A DNA stretch of 64,000 nucleotides from Anaeramoeba flamelloides. Taxonomy: Eukaryota; Metamonada; Anaeramoebidae. Shown here piece after piece: positions 58,302 to 64,000 of the stretch. Position numbers and translations under genes: made by a program. How positions within the stretch are numbered: the first letter of the stretch is position 1; each line of letters starts with the position of its first letter. The DNA is taken from positions 15,586,501 to 15,650,500 of the forward strand of contig JANTQA010000012.1 in NCBI GenBank assembly GCA_027625915.1. The letters run 5' to 3'. The notes beneath the pieces were generated by a model. It saw only the letters and a list, made by a program, of their open reading frames with translations. It did no database searches and had not been told where the DNA came from.

Positions 58302-61300
58302 TTAAATTTTTTCTAGAATTTTTCTAAATTTTTTTTTCTCTTGAATTATAAAATCATTTTGATTATTTTGTAATAATTTGGAATTAAATAATTCTAATTG
58401 TTGATATTTATTTTTTAAATAGTTACTTTTTTTGTTTTGTAATTGCAAATCCAAATCATTTATATTATTAAAAAATTGAAATTGGTGCTTTCTTCCAAAA
58501 GCTTTCTTTCTTTTTTCAACTTTGCATATTTTCTCTTGTATAACGTTGGTATTAATTTTATTAATATTAGTATTTAAAGTGATATCATTTTGATCTCTAT
58601 ATAGGAAATGGGTATTGTTGGTTACATTATTAATTTTCAATTTTAATTTATTTTTAGGTAATGATTTTTTTAACGATTTTGAATCTTTTTTAATTTTTGA
58701 AGAGCATATTTTTTCATTTTTAGAAAGAATTGAAATATTTGATGGTTTATTTTCCTTCCCAATTAGGGAAAGCGAAAAAATATCACTTGGAGTATTTTGT
58801 ACTATTTTTTTATTTACCTTATTTTCGACTTGCTTTAGCATTTTTTCAAATTTTAATTTATAAATTTGTTGTATTTCCGAATTATCGTTTTTAAAAAAAT
58901 CATTATTTATCTTATTAAAATCAATAACTTTTGGTTTTCCAATTTCCAATTGACTTTTTTCATTTTTTGTAAATTTTTTTGTGTTTTGTTTCCAAAGTAA
59001 TGGTTTGTTTAAATTTTGTTCATTTTTATGTGTTAAGGGATAAATATCTTCCAATTTTTGTTCAAAAAATTCAAAATCATAATGCAAATACGGTTCATTC
59101 TCCGTTAAAATTTTTTCTTGATTGCATATTTTGTGTTTTTCTTTAAAATATTGTGTAGAAGTTAAGTAACCAACTGGTGGGATGGCGTCTTTAGTTGAGA
59201 AAGGAACGGCTTCTATGTCCTTTAAATTTTCTTCAATTTGGACATGTAAATCATCTAACATCGATTTCTTATTTAAATTAACCATTTCGCATTTCTCGAT
59301 ATGTAAATATTTTTCTTGTGGGAAATCAAACGAATAATTTGTTTGTGGTAATTCATTTGGTAAATCTGTTTCATTTAGTAATAAGGATGTTTCGTAAGTC
59401 CAACATCTTGCAACATTTTTTGGTGTGTATCCCCCTCCTCCTAAAACTAACAAAGGCTTTCCTAATTTTCGAACATAGTGAACACATTTCCCATGCCCTT
59501 TGATTGAGAGATTAAAACAGCCCAAATAATCTTCAGTCAAGGTGTCTGCTCCACATTGCAAAACAATCGCAGATGGCTGATAATATTTCATAATTGAATC
59601 AATTGTTTTTTTGAAAATATAAAAATATGATTCATCATCCATGCCATCATTCAATGGTACATTAACAGAATATCCTTTCCCTTCATCATATCCGATATCA
59701 TTATTATTGCCTTTAAATAAAAAAACCAAAAAATGTATTTGATCAGATTTTTTTTTTTAACAAGATGATCAGGGATGATAAATATCAAAATAGAGAGAAT
59801 AAAAAGATTTAAAAATTGAAATTAAAATAATTACCAGTTCCTGGGAAATATCCATCACCATACTTATGAAAACTACAAGTCATAACTCGATTTGTTGTAT
59901 AAAATGCCTCTTCAACACCATCACCATGATGTATGTCAATATCAATATATAAAACTCTGGGGTGATGTTTTAATAATTCTAAAATACCTAAAACAATATC
60001 ATTTACAAAGCAAAATCCTGATGCTAATGTTTTTTTTGCATGATGAAGACCACCTATAATTAAAGAATAATTTATTAATTTATTTATTTGTATTGTTTTT
60101 TGGATTGAAAATTATTATTTTTTAATTAATGTTTATTAAAGAATAATATAGAGAAGAAAATAAAAAGATGAAAATAATAAAAAGTTTGTAGTGTTCTAAA
60201 AATGGTTGTTTTTTTTTTTTTGAATTTTTGGGGTATGATTATTTTCAAAAAATTGATCTCCTTTTTTTTGTAAAAACTGTTAATATTTTTATATTCTGTG
60301 AAAATTAAAATGGATTTTAGGTTACAGTTTATTTGACAATACAAACATTAATTTATTTGAATAAAAAATTTCAATTCAAAATATTCTGACCTGAAGAAAC
60401 ATAATTATTTTTTAGGAAAGGGGTCTACCTGTGGTAAGTGTATATCATGTGTTTAAAGTGTTTGCATGGATATTCGAAGAAAAAATTTAATTTTGGGATT
60501 TTCAAAATAAATTATTTTTGTACTTTTTTTTTTTTTTCGATTTTTTTTGAAACTTAATTCAGTTGCGAATGTTTTTTTTAAAAGGAAGTACAATAATACA
60601 AGGTAAAAACATGTTATTCTGGATGTTATTGAAACTGTCTAAATGATTGTTGAGAAATCATATTGATTTCTATTGGAATTTTATTCAATCCTTGATCCTG
60701 ATATTTGAATAAAAAATGGGAAAAGATTACCACTTCATTTGCCTTATTTTTATTATTCAAATTGAGTTTTACAAAGAAGAGGGTTGTAATTTTTAACTAT
60801 ATTTGAAAAGGGAAAATATGATAATGGAGAGAAAATTTATTTCAATTTATTATGCAAATACCTGTACACGAGTGTAAACATTATATCTCTATTTTTAGAG
60901 TTTTTTCGATAAAAATAGATTTTTAGAAGAAAGTACTGTGGTGTAAATAACCCGTGTTGACAACCTTTAACCCATTACTAAAATTTAACTCGTGTTTTTT
61001 TTTCAGACTTGGGTATTTGAAGATAGGAAGACTCACATATAGATTCTTGGTTCAGATTTAAATTGACTTTAGAGGTTAGATCTTTGATTAATCGAAATGG
61101 CTCAATTATATTAAATGCTTTGGTTTCAAAAATTTCATCATATTTACAAAATTTATGAGATTAAATGATTTTTTTATAAAAATTCAAAAAATGAAATTTT
61201 GCTCATTTTTTTAGGCAAAAAATTACATTTTTAATCTTTCCATATCTTCAGAATTCTTTTTTAAAATTTATCTAAAGAACACTATTTCAGCTTTATATAC

Positions 61301-63784
61301 TATTTTCACCCCATTGATTTGTTTCTTTTATTTTTAGAGTCATCCAATATTTTTTGCATGAGTTAAATTTGAGTAATGGGTTAAAATAAAAAACACGGGT
61401 TATTTACACCACAGTACTTTCTTCGAAAAATCTATTTTTATCGAAAAAACTTTAAAAATAGAGACACAATGTTTGTACTTGTGTTGAAGAAGTATAAACA
61501 AAATTTTTTGGCTGACAGCAATTTTAAAAATGTGCTGACCAAAAGTTTTCCAAGAGGTACTTCAAACTTTCTTGTACACACGTTTTAAGCAGCTCTTGTA
61601 ACACTTTTTAAAACTTTTTGTGCACACTTTTTAAAACGGTTTTATGAAATAACAAATACAAACTGTGTTATTCTTTAAAAGTTGTTCAGCCTTTTTGTTG
61701 ATCCCTTTAATAACTTTTTTGTTTACACTTTTGGAAAACAACCGATTAGTGATTTACTACTGTTTTTAAAAAGTTCCATAAAACTTTTCAAATGTGTTGT
61801 TAAAATTGTTTGGTTGGCACTTTTATGCAGTTTAGGTACCACTTTTAAGTTGTTTGACAAAAACCTTTTCAAAAGGGTGTACATATTAATTTACAATTTT
61901 TTTCTTGTTGCGAAAACATTCCTAATGAATAACCCAAATAGAAAATTAATTGAAAATTTTTGTGATTTGTGAGACTCACTATCATAAATTTGTTGGTGGA
62001 AATCTGTAAAAAAAATGCCAATCTCATTTTCATAACAAAGTATTTCAAAATATAATATATGAGAGGTACTCGTGGTTGCTTCAACACCATCAAGTACACA
62101 ATAAACAAGAAAAATTGTTCGAATAAAAGAACAAAAAATAAAGAAAACTAAAAAATGTTGGTGTCTCAAGCGTAGCGAAAATTATTTTGATCATGACTAA
62201 TTTTTTTTTTTGTTCGTTGTTCGTTTATCAACTTTGAGATTTTTAAAGAAACTCACTTTTTATGATTTCGAAACAAACAATCGATACTACATTTTTTTTA
62301 ATCACTTTTTATCATTTTTCTTTTTGAAAAAACCTGAACAAAAATATAAAATAGTTTTTTCTTATTCCAAAATAGATAATTATCACCCCAGAAGAAGAAT
62401 TTTATTTTTTGATTAAAGTCAGACCCAAATTCCTAAAATAAGGTTTACATTTAAGTCGAAAACCACAAACCAAAATAAAAAAGTAATTCTTCTTACAAAT
62501 ATTTTTTGTTTACTTCAATAATTCAAAGTGTGGTTTGTTCTTGTTTTGGTGAAAAATTTAAGATCTCAAAAACTATGTTGATTAAAAAAAAAAAAAAAAA
62601 TTGTTATAGCATCTAAATAAGCGAAAAATAAAAGTAGCAAAAAGTGTTACTTAAACTGCCTAAAAGTGCCAACCAAATAATTTGAACAACACTTTTGAAA
62701 AACAGCGCCACAAGTTTAATTGGTATAACTTTTGCAATGTTCGCTTTTAAAAAAATTTTTTGTACAACACTAAAATGTATTGGGAGAGAAATTTGATCTA
62801 GTCTTGAACGAGAACTTTGAAAAAATTTTAGACTAATTTTTCTTGTGAACAAGAACAAAATTGGTTTTTTCAAAATTGCTTCTATCAACCACTTTTCTGG
62901 TTAACTTTTTTTTTACAAAAATTATAAGACAGCGAACAACAACGTTAAAATTTGTTATTACGGAACAATATAAACAATTTCCCAAAACAAATAACTTTTT
63001 GATTTTGATTCTTCAAGTTTTTCTTGTAAAAATAACACTAATTATAAAACAATTTTCAAATTCCACAGTAGGTTTTTTACGAATTTTATGGTGATGTTCT
63101 AAGAAATAAAAACAAAAAACAAAAAACAAAACACACCGAAACCAAACACAACCCAGTCACATAAACACTCAAAATTTTTTACAAGAAAGAGCATGATTTA
63201 GGTACCAAGAGAAAAAAAGGTATCTGAATTGAGATCGAATTAACCGACACTTTCAATTGTCTTACCTATAAGTGAGTAAATTTATTTTTTTTTTTTTCAA
63301 ATCAAAAGAACTCAAAATACCAAGAATTTGTGAAAAAAAACCATTAAACAAAAAAAAAATGTTTGAATAAACAAGAAAATATGTTACCTGACCAATTAAT
63401 TGCAATATCTGTTTCACAGTTGTTTAGTTGTCTTGCACCTTCTATGGAGCCGCCGGCTGATATTTGACAAAATTCATACAGGCCATCAAAGATTGGAGAG
63501 TCTTCGCCAATATTCCATTTCTCATCCATTTCAGGGAATTGGTCTTCGTTGTCTGGGGTCACTTCTTTTAAAAAATTGATATAGTCTTTCGAATGGAACT
63601 GTGTAAGATCCTCGGTAGTTGCAGGGACTATGGTACTCACTTTCATCTGTGACAACAAACCATACCCTTCAATCAAATCATGTGTGAGACGAATCCTTTT
63701 TGGCTTCATGGGATGATCTCCTCCATAATTAAATTTATCAATATACGAGTCATACAAATAACTTACTCTTTTTTTGGTTTTCAT
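58302..63784 (-). CDS. Class I histone deacetylase (Rpd3/HDAC1 type), three exons, 674 aa
   Basis: Zn-dependent class I deacetylase that removes acetyl groups from histone lysines, usually in Sin3- or NuRD-type complexes. Exons are 63784-63388, 60053-59835 and 59710-58302; both joins are phase 1 and keep frame (2025 nt). Donors are GTAACA and GTAATT, acceptors TATAG and AAAG. The catalytic domain is canonical: '[19 protein letters not shown]', 'VGYGEDSP'-equivalent '[17 protein letters not shown]', 'GGLHHAKK' (His136, His137), '[17 protein letters not shown]' (Asp172, His174), '[16 protein letters not shown]' (Asp261) and '[19 protein letters not shown]' (Tyr300). All zinc and proton-relay residues are present, so it should be active. 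The C-terminal tail (about 375-674) is long, Lys/Asn-rich, and ends in a possible coiled coil; class I enzymes are usually below 500 residues. Intron 1 is 3334 bp, intron 2 is 124 bp. Confidence 0.96.
60420..60700 (+). repeat. Dispersed repeat family R1 (copy 4)
   Basis: Contains 'CATGTGTTTAAAGTGTTTGC', the T-rich stretch and 'GAAATCATATTGATTTCTAT' in family order. It lies in the HDAC intron. Confidence 0.65.
60852..61495. repeat. Palindrome with TA MITE at its centre
   Basis: The arms 60852-60933 and 61417-61495 are inverted repeats (TTTTTTCGATAAAAATAGAT against its complement). Removing the MITE and one TA would leave a palindrome with TA exactly at its dyad: 'AGAAGAAAG TA CTTTCTTCG'. Confidence 0.85.
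60936..61414. mobile_element. TA-flanked MITE, T-like family (479 bp)
   Basis: Ends are CTGTGGTGTAAATAACCCGT and its inverted partner, with TA flanks at 60934-60935 and 61415-61416. Length and layout (CGTG-T-run near the ends) resemble the 466- and 477-bp family T copies, although the interior differs. No ORF. Confidence 0.8.
61779..62700. repeat. Inverted repeat in HDAC intron 1
   Basis: 'TTGGTTGGCACTTTTATGCA' (about 61810) recurs inverted as 'TGCCTAAAAGTGCCAACCAA' (about 62658), with matching flanks of about 70 bp each. The spacer of about 780 bp has no convincing gene. Confidence 0.7.
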
Positions 63785-64000
63785 ATCTGAAATAAATAGC
63801 TTTTTTTTGGAAAATTAGAGTTTGTTAATATTTTTTTTTTAATTTGAAAAAAAAATTTAAAAGATTATAAAATTATTTCACAAGATGTTGGAAATGAAAA
63901 AATGTAAATATTTTTTAAAATTTTGAGTAGTTTGCCAAAATAAAGGTTATTGGATTGGTAAAATTTTGGTTTTAAGTTGTTTAAATGGTTAATTAGAAAA
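63785..64000. other. HDAC upstream region at window edge
   Basis: AT-rich 5' flank of the - strand HDAC gene. No leader exon or promoter motif could be defined in 216 bp. Confidence 0.4.

Larger units (their letters stand above)
60054..63387 (-). other. HDAC intron 1 (3334 bp), repeat-filled
   Basis: Contains an R1 copy (60420-60700), a TA-flanked MITE in a palindrome (60852-61495) and a longer inverted repeat (61779-61850 with 62634-62700). Open frames inside (61682-61972, 61869-62108, 62613-62888) lie in these repeats. Exons 1 and 2 join without any further exon. Confidence 0.85.

Noticed and set aside
61869-62169. Minus-strand ORFs in HDAC intron 1 containing '[12 protein letters not shown]'
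   Set aside because: Briefly resembles the HDAC '[11 protein letters not shown]' region, but exons 1 and 2 join in frame without it and the true motif is in exon 2.
1-64000. CRISPR arrays, operons, prophage or secretion systems
   Set aside because: Sequence is eukaryotic (spliced genes, nuclear tRNA promoters); no spaced direct-repeat array was seen.

Overview
The window is a very AT-rich nuclear segment of a eukaryotic protist. Intergenic and intronic DNA is dominated by A/T homopolymers. The genes use the standard code, have GT-AG introns, and carry long Asn-, Lys-, Gln- or Glu-rich insertions. A LisH-RasGEF and Asn/Lys-rich inserts in conserved proteins fit an amoeboid protist (Anaeramoeba-like or amoebozoan). 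This is a guess from style, not a placement.

Gene density is low: five recognisable protein genes and two tRNA genes. On the + strand lie Raptor (TORC1 scaffold, about 5.96-11.09 kb), a HAT1-type B-type histone acetyltransferase (18.35-19.58 kb) and a LisH-RasGEF (23.36-34.16 kb, three exons). On the - strand lie two near-identical tRNA-Val(AAC) genes (37.1 and 43.7 kb), PCF11 (pre-mRNA 3'-end processing, 46.53-53.3 kb) and a class I histone deacetylase (58.30-63.78 kb, three exons). Exon joins were worked out by hand and all keep frame. Two further small candidates are a 68-residue single-membrane-pass protein (13.6 kb) and a tiny two-exon ORF (16.18 kb).

The three multi-exon genes each contain at least one giant intron (3.3 to 5.2 kb), next to introns of about 100-125 bp. 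The giant introns and the long intergenic gaps hold small non-autonomous repeats: TA-flanked MITEs of about 470 bp with 'CAGTGATC'-type ends, a TTAA-flanked MITE of about 170 bp, a TTA-flanked MITE of 249 bp, a foldback family marked by 'CAGCACTCTACAGCACT'-like ends, several 0.3-0.5 kb dispersed families, and decayed 3' halves of a LINE.

The genes are ordinary housekeeping and regulatory genes (TOR signalling, histone acetylation and deacetylation, Ras activation, mRNA 3' processing) and do not form an operon or cassette. I see no new multi-gene system. The most unusual points are: a HAT1 whose glycine-rich acetyl-CoA loop is gone while its acidic catalytic residues remain; two cases where a mobile element sits at the dyad centre of a long palindrome; a probable split start codon in PCF11; a Raptor gene with no visible AUG; and a patchwork duplication carrying the tRNA-Val genes.
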